NCBI RefSeq assembly: GCF_902374955.1
Contig: NZ_CABKRX010000099.1
Location: forward strand, 1-23,310
Length of the DNA: 23,310 nt
Reading direction: 5' to 3'
DNA from: Bacillus massilioanorexius
GTDB lineage: Bacteria; Bacillota; Bacilli; Bacillales; DSM-1321
The notes below the pieces were generated by a model. The model was not told the origin of the DNA and ran no database searches. It worked only from the letters and a program-made list of their open reading frames with translations. The translations under genes were made by a program, and so were the position numbers. How positions within the stretch are numbered: the stretch's first letter is position 1; every line of letters begins with the position of its first letter. Positions 6,613 through 15,091 of this stretch are shown one piece after another.

Positions 6613-7840
6613 ATGGTGAATCCTTCAATTTTTACTAATCGTTCTTTTATCATTATTTGGATTGGTAATGCCATCTCTGAACTAGGGGGTGCTTTTGGTA
6701 CTTTCTGCAATTCAGTTTTAGTCTATCAGCTAACTGGATCTACTATGGCTTTGGGAAGCATGTGGTTACTATATTTCATTCCTTCACTCATACTACAGCT
6801 ATTCATTGGTCCAGTTATTGATTCTTACAGTCGTAAGAAAATGATGATTTATTCTCAATGTTCCAGAGGTTTCATTTTTCTTTTACCTCTCATCATTTAC
6901 ATAACAGGAAACCTGCAATCTTGGCACATTTATATCGTTCAACTAATGATAGGATTAATAACTCCTATTTTTACACCAGCTAATCAATCTATCATTCCAA
7001 CTATCGTTTTAAAACCTCATCTTAGTAAAGACAAATGCCTATATTGATGGAACTGTAAGACTCATGACATTTATAGCTCCTCTCGTTGCTGGGATTTTTG
7101 TTGAATCTTTCGGAATCATTCTAACATTGAGCTTTATTATTCTTTTACTTTTGACAAGTGGTATGATGCTCTTTTTTATTGAGGAATCATATTCTCCTAA
7201 TCATGTTCGACAATCTTGGATGAATCAATTTACAGAAGGAATCTCCTATTATTTTAAACAACGAGTTATTACTTGGTTAGGTTTTTTTCTAGCTTTTGTG
7301 CAATTTGGAGTAGGAGTAACAATGGTTATTACGCTTCCTTATATTACGAAGGAATTATCAGGGAGTTTTGCTCAATATGGCTATTTTCTTGCAGGGTTTC
7401 CACTAGGATACGTGATTGGTTCATTACTTGTTGGAAAAATAACGAACAAAAGCCGTAGGTTGATCATGCTAGGAGCCTTATCTATTGGAGGATTTACTTA
7501 TATATTATTAGGGATTACTACTAGTCTGTACTTAGCATTTCTCATAGAGGGTATAGCGGGAGTAGCTTTGGCGATATTTAATATTCATAATATAACGATT
7601 TGTCAGCAATATGTACCGAACGAATTGTTAGGCAAGGTGACCTCTGTTCGTCTATTTATTATTCGAGCTTCAATGCCAGTTGGTGTCTTGATTGGTGGTT
7701 TTTTAGGTGAAATCTGGGGAGTGCGTCAATTGTATATATGTATTGGCTTTATCATATGTATAACTTCTATATTAGGATTAACTTTACCTTATTTTTCATT
7801 TATAGACACAAAGAATACAGGGGAAAATACTTCTGTTTAG
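6613..7840 (+). pseudogene. MFS transporter, single-base frameshift
   Basis: Two consecutive frames together form one MFS protein of about 408 residues. The first runs from ATG 6613 (AGGA at 6602-6605, 7 bases upstream) to a stop at 7047. The second is open across the junction and continues to 7840, with residues reading NAYIDGTVRLMTFIAPLVAG. Dropping one base near 7027-7031 (AAAGACAAA) joins them as HLSK-x-NAYIDG, typical of this family. The protein has about 12 membrane segments, the MFS loop motif DSYSRKKMM after helix 2, and an N-terminus like macrolide/enterobactin-type exporters. If the frameshift is real, the transporter is probably inactive; if it is a sequencing error, this is an intact drug- or metabolite-efflux gene of the upstream regulator's operon. 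Confidence 0.85.
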
Positions 7841-7873
7841 CAACGATATAAAAATGAAAAAAGAAAAATATGG

Positions 7874-7911
7874 CGACTAAAAGTGTTTAAATTCATTTTA
7901 GTCGTCTTTTA
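7874..7911 (+). terminator. Intrinsic terminator of the regulator-MFS operon
   Basis: CGACTAAAA (7874-7882) pairs perfectly with TTTTAGTCG (7896-7904) around a 13-base loop, followed by TCTTTTATT. It lies 33 bp after the MFS stop codon. Confidence 0.75.
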
Positions 7912-8144
7912 TTGTAAATCTGTAAGCCGTTTATAATGAATGGTTCGCGCACACAATGACTGCATGGACCAGCAATTGAATGATATTCGTTACGTAGTAA
8001 AAAAATCACGAACCTTTTAGGATGTAAAAAACTAAATATAGGTAAAACTTGAAAGAGCATACTTATAGGAATGATGTAAAAGGTTATCCTAATAAAAGAA
8101 TGTTTATTTTGTAGCAAATAACGAAACAGAGGTTGTGGCTAAAA
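7912..8144. other. Intergenic region with no gene seen
   Basis: About 230 bp between the terminator and the phosphodiesterase gene. A 74-codon minus-strand frame (7893-8117) has no ribosome binding site and overlaps the terminator, so it is not accepted. No clear promoter or palindrome was recognised. Confidence 0.4.
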
Positions 8145-9923
8145 GTGAAACAAGTATTTGGAAAAGCATTTCGGCTCATCCTTTGGGACTGGAGTACGAT
8201 ATTAATATTCGAGCTTCTCTATAAAATCCTTTTCCTTTTTATAGCGCCAATTTTTGAGGTGTTACTAGAAAAAGCACTAACGACAGCTGGGCTGAGCTAC
8301 CTAACCGTTCAAAATCTTTCATTGTTGTTTTTAAATCCACAATCGATTATTTACTTACTGATACTAGCCATTCTTTTTTTTCTATATATTTATATTGAAA
8401 TTACAGCGCTTATTCTCTATTGCCAACATGGTGTTAAGGGAAGGAAAATGGGGTCAATAAAGTTAATGATAGGGGCTATCATACAAGCTGCAAAAATCCT
8501 GAACCTCAAAAATGTGTTACTTATACCATTTGTGGCTATTGTTATTCCTTTAACTGGATTTTCTTTATCAGCTGGACCGCTTATTGTCATTAAGATTCCG
8601 GGATTTATTTTAGATTATATCCGTGATACACCATTTTTACATCTAGCATACAAGGCAAGTATTCTTTTGATGTTAACACTTTTTTTTCGTTGGATCTTTA
8701 GTTTACATGAAATGACATGGAAGAATGAAAGCTTTAGAGAGGCATGTAGAAAAAGCTCATCTATGCTTAAAGGGAGATGGTTGATTACCTTTTTCTATTT
8801 TATTGTATGGTCGGTCTCCCTTTGGCTAATTGCTGCTGTAGTTTATTATGTAGGAATTTTATTGATTTTAGTGATGGTCAAAATGTTTTATTTAGGGGTA
8901 GAGGCACAAGCTCAATTTTGGTTTTACTTTTCAATAGTGGATAACCTAGGAAGAGTGGCATTTGGAGTACTATGTGCCGTTGGAAATATAGCTCTGATTA
9001 CGGTTCTATATAATCCGTCATATGAAGACAAATTCGTTATTAAGGCTCGCCCTACTTGGAGAAAAAGAGTTCCTCAGCTAATAAAAGCCATTTTTATAGG
9101 AACACTTTTTTTATTTTATGTAGAATTGTCTCCAAATTTTAAATCAGAAATACTTTCTGGATCACGTAGTCAAATTGACATAGTAGCACATAGAGCAGGG
9201 GCGCTTTTTGCACCTGAAAATACTATAGTTGCCTTGAAGGAATCAGTTGATAGTGGAGCGGATTATGCTGAAGTTGATGTTCAACAAACGAAGGATGGTG
9301 GATTAATTTTACTGCATGACACAAATTTCAGAAGAACTACAGGTGTAAATAAAAACGTATGGGATGTGACGCTAAAACAGTCACGAAAATATGATACAGG
9401 TGGAAGTGGGAGATTTGTAGGAGAAAAAATTCCCACTCTAGAACAAGCAGTTTCCTACTCAAAGGATAAAATTAATCTAATGATTGAGCTTAAAAGTAGT
9501 GGACATGAAAGAGATTTGGTTGCTCGAACGTTGAAAATCATTGAAAAATACGATTTTAAAGATCAATGCATTATTGCATCTATGAATCGGGAAATTTTAA
9601 AACAAGTAAAAAAACAAAATCCAGATATTGAAACGGCTTTAATTTCCGCAATTGCATATGGAGATTTTAAAAGCTTAAAATCCGCTGATAACTACAGTAT
9701 TGAAACAACTTTCATTTCTAAAGCAATGATTGCCAAGTTAGAGAGTCTTGGTAAACCCGTGTATGTATGGACAGTAAACGAAGAAGAAGAGATGAGAAAG
9801 GTTGTTGAAAAACCAATCAAAGGAGTCATTACGGATAATCCGTACCTTGCTCAATATGTTTTAGAAAATGAACATCCATACCTACTTCTAAATGAGATTG
9901 TATATCGAACACTAGTTGAATAA
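8145..9923 (+). CDS. Membrane-anchored glycerophosphodiester phosphodiesterase
   Basis: 592 residues from GTG 8145, which has GAGGT (8129-8133) 11 bases upstream. A TTG at 8133 in the same frame would add four residues but touches that site; the choice is uncertain. Residues 1-~330 are a GPDPase_memb-type region with about six to seven membrane segments. From ~345 a GDPD TIM-barrel domain follows: HRAGALFAPENT (His349), AEVD (Glu376, Asp378), LLHD (His391) and IELK, ending in VYVWTVN and GVITDNPYLAQYV. The canonical HRG reads HRA here. These enzymes cut glycerophosphodiesters to glycerol-3-phosphate and an alcohol; membrane forms may process lipid or teichoic acid products. Monocistronic: terminators lie on both sides. 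Confidence 0.9.
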   Translation: MKQVFGKAFRLILWDWSTILIFELLYKILFLFIAPIFEVLLEKALTTAGLSYLTVQNLSLLFLNPQSIIYLLILAILFFLYIYIEITALILYCQHGVKGRKMGSIKLMIGAIIQAAKILNLKNVLLIPFVAIVIPLTGFSLSAGPLIVIKIPGFILDYIRDTPFLHLAYKASILLMLTLFFRWIFSLHEMTWKNESFREACRKSSSMLKGRWLITFFYFIVWSVSLWLIAAVVYYVGILLILVMVKMFYLGVEAQAQFWFYFSIVDNLGRVAFGVLCAVGNIALITVLYNPSYEDKFVIKARPTWRKRVPQLIKAIFIGTLFLFYVELSPNFKSEILSGSRSQIDIVAHRAGALFAPENTIVALKESVDSGADYAEVDVQQTKDGGLILLHDTNFRRTTGVNKNVWDVTLKQSRKYDTGGSGRFVGEKIPTLEQAVSYSKDKINLMIELKSSGHERDLVARTLKIIEKYDFKDQCIIASMNREILKQVKKQNPDIETALISAIAYGDFKSLKSADNYSIETTFISKAMIAKLESLGKPVYVWTVNEEEEMRKVVEKPIKGVITDNPYLAQYVLENEHPYLLLNEIVYRTLVE

Positions 9924-9927
9924 CAAG

Positions 9928-9971
9928 TAAGGCATCACAAGGATATAAGTTACTATCCATATGATGCCTTA
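9928..9971. terminator. Bidirectional terminator between convergent genes
   Basis: TAAGGCATCA (9928-9937) pairs with TGATGCCTTA (9962-9971), and the inner arms GGATA and TATCC pair as well. It sits between the phosphodiesterase and the oppositely directed chemoreceptor gene. Flanking T-runs are short on both sides, so termination strength is uncertain. Confidence 0.6.
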
Positions 9972-10007
9972 TGCTTTTCAACCATAAAAGCTTAACTTAG
10001 TATGTTA

Positions 10008-11720
10008 TTAAATCTTAAATTTATTGATTTCTTGAGAAACATTTTCTGCAATTTGTGCTTGTTGAACTGACGATTCAGCTACATTTTGTATCGCTTGTAA
10101 TGTCTCTGAAATATTACTTGTAATAGTATTAGAGTTTTCAGATGCTTTTACAGAAACATCTGCCACATTTTCAATGGCTTTTTGAATTTCAATCATAGAT
10201 TGCTGCATAGATTCCATAGATGTGGCTACTTCAGTTGCTAGACTATTGAAGTACATGGCATCCTTCTCGTATTGAATGCCATTTTCTTGGAAGGTATCAT
10301 AGTCAGCATCAACCTTATTATCAATGAAATGCAATAAATCTTGTGCATTGGTCGCTAGGTTCATAAAAGATTCTTCCACTTGACTTGTAACATTCTGGAT
10401 TTCTTTTACTGTTTTTGAAGATTGTTCTGCTAGTTTACGTACTTCATCTGCTACAACAGCAAAACCTTTACCTTGCTCACCAGCTCTTGCCGCTTCGATA
10501 GCAGCATTTAAGGCTAATAAATTCGTTTGTTCTGCTATATCGGCAATGGTATCGGACATTACTTTGACCTCTGACACGATTTTTCCTGCCTGAATGGCTT
10601 GTAGAACCATATTTTGTTTTTCAGCATACAAGTTACGTGCTGTTTGAGATGCTTCAACTGCCGTTTCTTTAACAGAAATCGCTCTTTTTTTCAATTCTTG
10701 TGAAAATTCGACACCATCCTTTGTTTTATGAGTGATCCTTTTCGTGTTTTCAAGTACATTTAAAGCAGTTGCATTTAATTCTTCTGTTGCTGCACTCAGT
10801 GTATCGCTACCGAGTGCTACATCTCTTGAAGTAGTGTCAATATCGTCTATTGAGGAAGTGATTTCTTCAATAGATGCAGATAATTCCTCACTTAAAGCAC
10901 TCATTTCTGTAGTGGTGTTTGTTACGTTCATCATGAGACTATGAATATGAGAAACCGATTCATTTAATTTTGTAGCAATTTCCCCAAGATCATCATGGTA
11001 TATGACCTCTGCTCGTTTGGTTAAATCACCTTTTTCAAAACCTTTGACAACATCAAGAATACTAGATATCGCTTTTTTAATGTAATTTCGTAGGTATAAG
11101 TAAAATGCTAAACTGATGATTAGTGTCACGATAATCATAATGATGCTATTGTAGAAAATATTTTTATAGGCACTGTTATTGTCTTTATTTTTATCATCAG
11201 CACTTTGTATATTAATTTCTTCTAATTGCAGAGCTAGGTCATTTCTTTCTTTTTCTAGTTGCTTAATTGGTTCAAATACTGCATTAAAGTCAAATTTTTC
11301 ATTATTAATCACCTTATGAATAACTGTGTCTAAACTATTGTTATAATCGGATTCTACTTGCAGATAATCATTAAAGATTTGTTTTTGTTTATCACTCATT
11401 CTAGTTTTCTTGAAATCATTCAGTAGATTATTATTTTCATTTCGGAGTGTCACAATTTCATCGTAATATTGACTTTGATAACTTGTGTTTTTTGTATTAA
11501 AAATTTGTGTGTAAAAAATGTTGATTTTTTCTTGGTTTTTTGTGATTTTTCCTAAATAATAAACGGAATGTAAATTATCCTTATACAGTTCATTTGAATT
11601 ATCGCTTACTTGTTTCACATTATAAATCCCTGTAAAACTATTAATAATTACCCCGAGAATTAAAATAATGTTTAGAATTGCAAATTTTATTACTAAGGGT
11701 AGCTTCTTGTAATGTCTCAT
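10008..11720 (-). CDS. Methyl-accepting chemotaxis protein
   Basis: 570 residues; the ATG at 11720 follows a GGGAGGA site (minus strand, forward 11728-11733). Membrane helix 1 spans about 8-30, an extracellular four-helix-bundle sensor domain (4HB_MCP type) 31-189, membrane helix 2 about 190-211, HAMP about 212-265, and the coiled-coil signalling domain 270-570. The conserved hairpin tip EQTNLLALNAAIEAARAGEQ starts at residue 397 and continues GKGFAVVADEVRKLAEQS. This tip binds CheA and CheW. The sensed ligand is unknown. No C-terminal receptor pentapeptide is seen, as is usual in Bacillus. It stands alone among unrelated genes, with a possible SigD promoter upstream. Confidence 0.95.
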   Translation of the reverse strand: MRHYKKLPLVIKFAILNIILILGVIINSFTGIYNVKQVSDNSNELYKDNLHSVYYLGKITKNQEKINIFYTQIFNTKNTSYQSQYYDEIVTLRNENNNLLNDFKKTRMSDKQKQIFNDYLQVESDYNNSLDTVIHKVINNEKFDFNAVFEPIKQLEKERNDLALQLEEINIQSADDKNKDNNSAYKNIFYNSIIMIIVTLIISLAFYLYLRNYIKKAISSILDVVKGFEKGDLTKRAEVIYHDDLGEIATKLNESVSHIHSLMMNVTNTTTEMSALSEELSASIEEITSSIDDIDTTSRDVALGSDTLSAATEELNATALNVLENTKRITHKTKDGVEFSQELKKRAISVKETAVEASQTARNLYAEKQNMVLQAIQAGKIVSEVKVMSDTIADIAEQTNLLALNAAIEAARAGEQGKGFAVVADEVRKLAEQSSKTVKEIQNVTSQVEESFMNLATNAQDLLHFIDNKVDADYDTFQENGIQYEKDAMYFNSLATEVATSMESMQQSMIEIQKAIENVADVSVKASENSNTITSNISETLQAIQNVAESSVQQAQIAENVSQEINKFKI

Positions 11721-11841
11721 GTTGTTTCCTCCCGAAAAAATTTTTTCCTATAAGCATATTATGTCATATAGTTGTACATAATTTTATGAATATTTCGGGG
11801 ATGAAATTTATCCTAATTTTGAAACAGAAATGGTCTTTATA

Positions 11842-11868
11842 CTTTCGGATAACTGTTACAAACATTTA
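11842..11868 (-). promoter_or_regulatory. Possible SigD promoter of the chemoreceptor gene
   Basis: On the minus strand TAAA (forward 11865-11868) is followed after exactly 15 bases by TCCGAAAG (forward 11842-11849). The SigD consensus is TAAA-N15-GCCGATAT; the -35 and spacing match, and 5 of 8 bases of the -10 match, including the CCGA core. SigD drives motility and chemotaxis genes in Bacillus, which fits. It lies about 120 bp before the start codon. Confidence 0.4.
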
Positions 11869-11881
11869 TTAGACTAAGAGG

Positions 11882-11905
11882 GTATTAAGTACTAATACTT
11901 TTTTT
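11882..11905 (+). terminator. Terminator-like hairpin between divergent genes
   Basis: GTATTA (11882-11887) pairs with TAATAC (11893-11898) around a 5-base loop, followed by seven T. It lies upstream of the acidic surface protein and just before its -10 element. No gene precedes it on this strand, so it may stop antisense transcription or be a relic. Confidence 0.45.
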
Positions 11906-11930
11906 GCTATTTTTATTATTCAAATAATAG

Positions 11931-11936
11931 TATAAT
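11931..11936 (+). promoter_or_regulatory. Consensus -10 element (TATAAT) for the acidic protein-sortase operon
   Basis: A perfect TATAAT lies 43 bp before the TTG start at 11979. The region 17 bases upstream (TATTTT) is a poor -35, so either an activator is needed or another element is used. The terminator-like hairpin just upstream would shield it from read-through. Confidence 0.4.
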
Positions 11937-11978
11937 CTTCTAGCAATGCTAATTTTTGAATATGTAGGAGGCCTTTAA

Positions 11979-12980
11979 TTGAAAGCAATTATTGCAACCA
12001 TATTATCAACGATACTTCTTTTTGGAGGAGGGTTTTCAGCACTAGCGGCAGTTGATGCTAAGGAGCTTGAAAGCTATTTACAAGAAGTAGAACTAACAAA
12101 TGAAGAATTAGATTCATATTTAGCGTCTTTTGATTTAACTCTTGCTGATTTTGAAGATGTAGAAGACTTACGTGATACTTTAGGATCGCGCGTTACAACA
12201 GAGACGTTAAATCAGCTACTAAATGATTATGATATGACAAGAGAAGAGCTCGAATCTCTATTAAAAGAATATGATGAATTAGAAGATGGAAAATCAATTG
12301 AAGAAACATTTTTATTTGTCTATGATATCGAGGATATTATTTTACTAGATTCAGGTATTGGTGATAACGATGAAGATCTTTTCGCAGACCTAGAAGTATT
12401 CTTTCAAGAATTAGGAATTACTGAAGCGGAATTGAATCATTTCATTGGTCATATTGAAAATGTCGTTGAACAAGATCCGACTATAACAAATAAGCTTGAA
12501 GCATTATCTGTTAGAATGGAATCATTTGCGGATTTCGAAGTAATAGACGAATTGACATCATCACAAATTGCTGAGTTCATTAGTATTACGGATGAACTTA
12601 AAAACCTACTACAATTGGATTTTTCTTTCTATCTAGTAAAAGATGGTGTGAAAACACCGATTTCTTTCGAAAATTTGTTAACCTTGAAGGATACGAAAGG
12701 TGCGAGTCTTTTTATTGAAGTGTACAATACTTCTGGTGAATTATTAATAGACTTAACTTTGACTGGTGATATGATTGGATCAGATATCATTCATGAAACG
12801 GGAAATGTCATTGGTAATACGGCTGATAAAATAGAAGAAAAGCCAGTTAACAAACCTACAACTGTAAAAGGTGGGAAATTACCAAATACTGCAGGAAACT
12901 ATATGGAAGCACTATTCTTTGGTTTAGTATTAATAGGAGCGGCATTTTTCATTTTTAGAAAAGCAGGAGCTGTAAAATAA
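11979..12980 (+). CDS. Processed acidic surface protein with LPXTA sorting signal
   Basis: 333 residues from a TTG with AGGAGG (11966-11971) 7 bases upstream. A signal peptide (MKAIIATILSTILLFGGGFS, cleavage near ALA-A at 23-24) leads into a very acidic, helix-rich region with repeated EELxSYL/DLTxxDFED-like units (residues ~28-110). The C-terminus has KLPNTAG (LPNTA at 301-305), a hydrophobic stretch and a basic tail FRKAGAVK, a classic sortase substrate layout with A as the fifth residue. This matches the TIGR04383-type acidic LPXTA surface proteins, which occur next to a class D sortase, as here. The mature protein would be linked to peptidoglycan. Its role is unknown; the acidity could bind cations. 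Confidence 0.88.
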   Translation: MKAIIATILSTILLFGGGFSALAAVDAKELESYLQEVELTNEELDSYLASFDLTLADFEDVEDLRDTLGSRVTTETLNQLLNDYDMTREELESLLKEYDELEDGKSIEETFLFVYDIEDIILLDSGIGDNDEDLFADLEVFFQELGITEAELNHFIGHIENVVEQDPTITNKLEALSVRMESFADFEVIDELTSSQIAEFISITDELKNLLQLDFSFYLVKDGVKTPISFENLLTLKDTKGASLFIEVYNTSGELLIDLTLTGDMIGSDIIHETGNVIGNTADKIEEKPVNKPTTVKGGKLPNTAGNYMEALFFGLVLIGAAFFIFRKAGAVK

Positions 12981-13637
12981 GTGAAACGAATAGTGCCTCG
13001 CAGACGGAAAAAATGGATTCTCCTCATTACTGCCTTGCTTTTATTGCTAAGCGGTGCTTATTTCACGACAACAAATGCTTATAAATTACTAGCCGGATAC
13101 ACGATTTACAAATGGAATAAAACAACGATAAAAGAAGAGGTATCCACTGATTTTGTGGCTAGTGTTAATAAAAAGCATGAGAATAAAGTGAACTATAAAC
13201 AAATCCCGAAAATGGGAGAACTTATGGGGGAGCTATATATTCCTAAGCTCGATAAAAAACTACCAATTATACATGGAACGGATGAAGATGAGCTTGCGAA
13301 AGGTGTTGGGCATTTTGCTGGCTCTGTTTTACCAGGAGAACGTGATAATTCAGTTTTGTCCGGTCATCGTGATACGGTATTTCGTCGTTTAGGTGAAGTA
13401 GGTGTAGGGGATGAACTTATTACGACAACGACTGCAGGTACCTTTACTTTCAAAGTGAAGAAGACACGTATAGTTGACAGTGACGATCGAACAGTCATTG
13501 TGCCTAAAACAAAGCCGACCTTAACCGTTACCACATGCTATCCTTTTGATTTTATAGGAAATGCACCAAATCGTTATGTATTAGTTGCAGAATTAGTCCA
13601 AAAGGATTTGAATACGGTTTTCGTTGAAAATAAGTAA
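12981..13637 (+). CDS. Class D sortase
   Basis: 218 residues. The GTG start immediately follows the stop of the acidic surface protein, and AGGAG (12965-12969), inside that gene, lies 11 bases before it, so the two are translationally linked. Residues 11-30 form an N-terminal membrane anchor. The sortase domain has the catalytic triad: His129 in LSGHRD, Cys186 in TVTTCYP and Arg198 in PNRYVLV. The enzyme would cut the LPNTA motif of the neighbour between T and A and attach it to the cell wall. In B. subtilis the comparable sortase YhcS acts on YhcR, also encoded next door. The adjacency suggests a dedicated enzyme rather than a housekeeping one. Confidence 0.93.
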   Translation: MKRIVPRRRKKWILLITALLLLLSGAYFTTTNAYKLLAGYTIYKWNKTTIKEEVSTDFVASVNKKHENKVNYKQIPKMGELMGELYIPKLDKKLPIIHGTDEDELAKGVGHFAGSVLPGERDNSVLSGHRDTVFRRLGEVGVGDELITTTTAGTFTFKVKKTRIVDSDDRTVIVPKTKPTLTVTTCYPFDFIGNAPNRYVLVAELVQKDLNTVFVENK

Positions 13638-13640
13638 AGT

Positions 13641-13690
13641 AAAAGTCAGTATCTAGGATTACTTAGTAAGCCTAGATACTGACTTTTTTA
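13641..13690 (+). terminator. Strong intrinsic terminator of the sortase operon
   Basis: AAGTCAGTATCTAGG (13643-13657) pairs perfectly over 15 bp with CCTAGATACTGACTT (13671-13685), followed by T residues. It starts a few bases after the sortase stop codon. Confidence 0.92.
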
Positions 13691-13751
13691 GAATGGGAAT
13701 ATTTTGAAACTTTTTTTATATAAGAACGTAAAGAAATAAAGGAGAGGATTT

Positions 13752-14195
13752 TTGAAAAATAAAATGGTTACCTTATTTTTTGAAGATTCTTTGGGTTATC
13801 GGTTTTATTATTTTTATAACAAATTATATGAACTATGACATGAAAGTGAACAATTATGCGAGTGAAACATTTTCTGTCAACGCTATTGTTTGGTATCATT
13901 TAATAGCCTCTATTTTATTTGGCTTTTATCTTTCACTTCTTTTTGTGAAGAAATGGTCTTTTACATTTAATCCATCATTATTTTGGTGCGTAACGATTGC
14001 AGGCATGTTACTTTTGTTTAGTTATCCAATATTAACTACATTCGCATCCTTTGATTCTTTACCTGAAATACTAAACAATATACGTCTTCCATTTTGGTTA
14101 TTAAAATGTCTGCGACTAATTTGTTGGGTATCGTTGTTGGAATGACTTTGATATTAAGTTGCTTTAGTGCACAATCAAATAATGAAAATCATTGA
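13752..14195 (+). pseudogene. Small four-helix membrane protein, two compensating frameshifts
   Basis: TTG 13752 follows GGAG (13741-13744) by 7 bases and begins MKNKMVTLF. At a run of six T (13776-13781) the coding frame moves; removing one T gives LFLKILWVIGFIIFITNYMN. The main open stretch follows, to about 14103. At AAAA (14103-14106) adding one A returns to the first frame, WLLKMSATNLLGIVVGMTLI, which ends at a stop at 14193-14195. The rebuilt protein is about 147 residues with four hydrophobic segments and a polar C-terminus. I do not recognise the family. The changes cancel exactly, which fits either two read errors in homopolymers or a real decayed gene. Without correction, only residues from an internal TTG (13780) would form a 121-residue frame. 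Confidence 0.6.
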
Positions 14196-14219
14196 ATAAC
14201 GCTCCGATTGACCTTTTTG

Positions 14220-14244
14220 AGCTCATTTTCCAATGAACTTTTTT
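14220..14244 (+). terminator. Weak terminator-like hairpin
   Basis: AG-TCATT (14220-14227) pairs with AATGA-CT (14232-14239) with one mismatch around TTCC, followed by a T-run to 14244. It lies 25 bp after the membrane-protein stop and directly before the second copy of the 27-nt repeat. Confidence 0.4.
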
Positions 14245-14268
14245 AAAAACAACTATCTTTTAGAAAAC
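14242..14268 (+). repeat. Dispersed 27-nt repeat, copy 2
   Basis: Begins TTTAAAAACAAC and ends TTTTAGAAAAC, matching 25 of 27 positions of 3451-3477 in inverted orientation. Here it stands without a GC-rich repeat next to it. It may be part of a family of small repeats or a protein-binding motif. Confidence 0.5.
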
Positions 14269-14325
14269 AACCTTATTAATAAATTTGGTTACTAAGAAAT
14301 AATTTATAAGAATAAGGGGATCAAA

Positions 14326-14826
14326 ATGCTTATTAGAAAAATTGAAATCAAAGATGCGGAAGAGTTTATAACCTTAGTGAAAAAAGTTGAATCGGAATCT
14401 AATTATATGTTATTGGAATCTGGAGAGAGACAAACAACACCTGAGCAACAACGTAGACAATTAGAAATAATAGAAAGACAAAGTAATTCAGTCATTTTTG
14501 TTACAGAAAATGAAAAAGGTAATCTAATTGGATATTTGATAGCGATGGGCGGAAGTGCAAGGAAAACAAGGCATTCTATTTATCTTGTTATCGGTATTTT
14601 AGAAGAATATAGGGGTGTTGGAATAGGAACAAGACTATTTCAGGAACTAGAGAATTGGGCAGTGCATTCTAATATTGTAAGATTAGAATTAACGGTTGTA
14701 ACGCAAAATGAGGCAGGAGTAAAATTGTATAAAAAGAGTGGCTTTGAAGTAGAAGGATTAAAAAGAAAATCATTAAAAATAGGTAAGGATTATTATGATG
14801 AGTATTTTATGGCAAAGATATTATAA
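14326..14826 (+). CDS. GNAT family N-acetyltransferase
   Basis: 166 residues with AAGGGGA just upstream of ATG 14326. The single GNAT domain covers nearly the whole protein. The acetyl-CoA pyrophosphate-binding motif is VIGILEEYRGVGIGTRLFQE (Q/RxxGxG/A type: YRGVGIG), followed by VRLELTVVTQNEAGVKLYKK and SGFEVEGLKRKSLKIGKDYYD. This C-terminal pattern (GFxxEGxxR..., Y-D-E) resembles RimJ/RimL-type and aminoglycoside- or peptide-modifying acetyltransferases. The substrate is not predictable. A terminator follows directly, so it is probably transcribed alone. Confidence 0.9.
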   Translation: MLIRKIEIKDAEEFITLVKKVESESNYMLLESGERQTTPEQQRRQLEIIERQSNSVIFVTENEKGNLIGYLIAMGGSARKTRHSIYLVIGILEEYRGVGIGTRLFQELENWAVHSNIVRLELTVVTQNEAGVKLYKKSGFEVEGLKRKSLKIGKDYYDEYFMAKIL

Positions 14827-14829
14827 GTA

Positions 14830-14873
14830 AACAAGGCTAGAGGGAAAAGGATTTCTTTCTAGCCTTGTTTTAT
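14830..14873 (+). terminator. Intrinsic terminator of the GNAT gene
   Basis: AACAAGGCTAG (14830-14840) pairs perfectly with CTAGCCTTGTT (14859-14869), followed by T residues. It begins 4 bases after the stop codon. Confidence 0.88.
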
Positions 14874-14921
14874 GAGGAGTATGGTAGGTAAACTACTATT
14901 ATAAAATACAATAAAAAATAG

Positions 14922-14965
14922 AAAAAATGAATTCGTTATAATGACTATTACGAATTCATTTTTTT
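14922..14965. terminator. Isolated bidirectional terminator-like hairpin
   Basis: AAAAAATGAATTCGT (14922-14936) and ACGAATTCATTTTTT (14950-14964) pair over 15 bp around a 13-base loop, with A-runs and T-runs at the outer ends on both strands. It is about 50 bp beyond the GNAT terminator and has no gene of its own. It may back up that terminator or end an unseen short RNA. Confidence 0.6.
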
Positions 14966-15091
14966 CTGGTATTACCATGTTATCGATATGTAAATTTGTT
15001 AGCTCATTTATCTGCTTCTGCATCTATCCAACAACTAGTGATAAAAATCACCTTTTATTCATAATTACAATCATTATATTTCTTTTATTTG

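Noticed and set aside
7027..7031. Programmed frameshifting in the MFS gene
   Set aside because: No slippery heptamer, stimulatory structure or known precedent in this family; a mutation or read error is simpler.
7893..8117. 74-codon minus-strand frame
   Set aside because: No ribosome binding site, overlaps the MFS operon terminator, no recognisable domain.
10732..10944. Plus-strand frame inside the chemoreceptor gene
   Set aside because: Antisense shadow of the conserved signalling domain.
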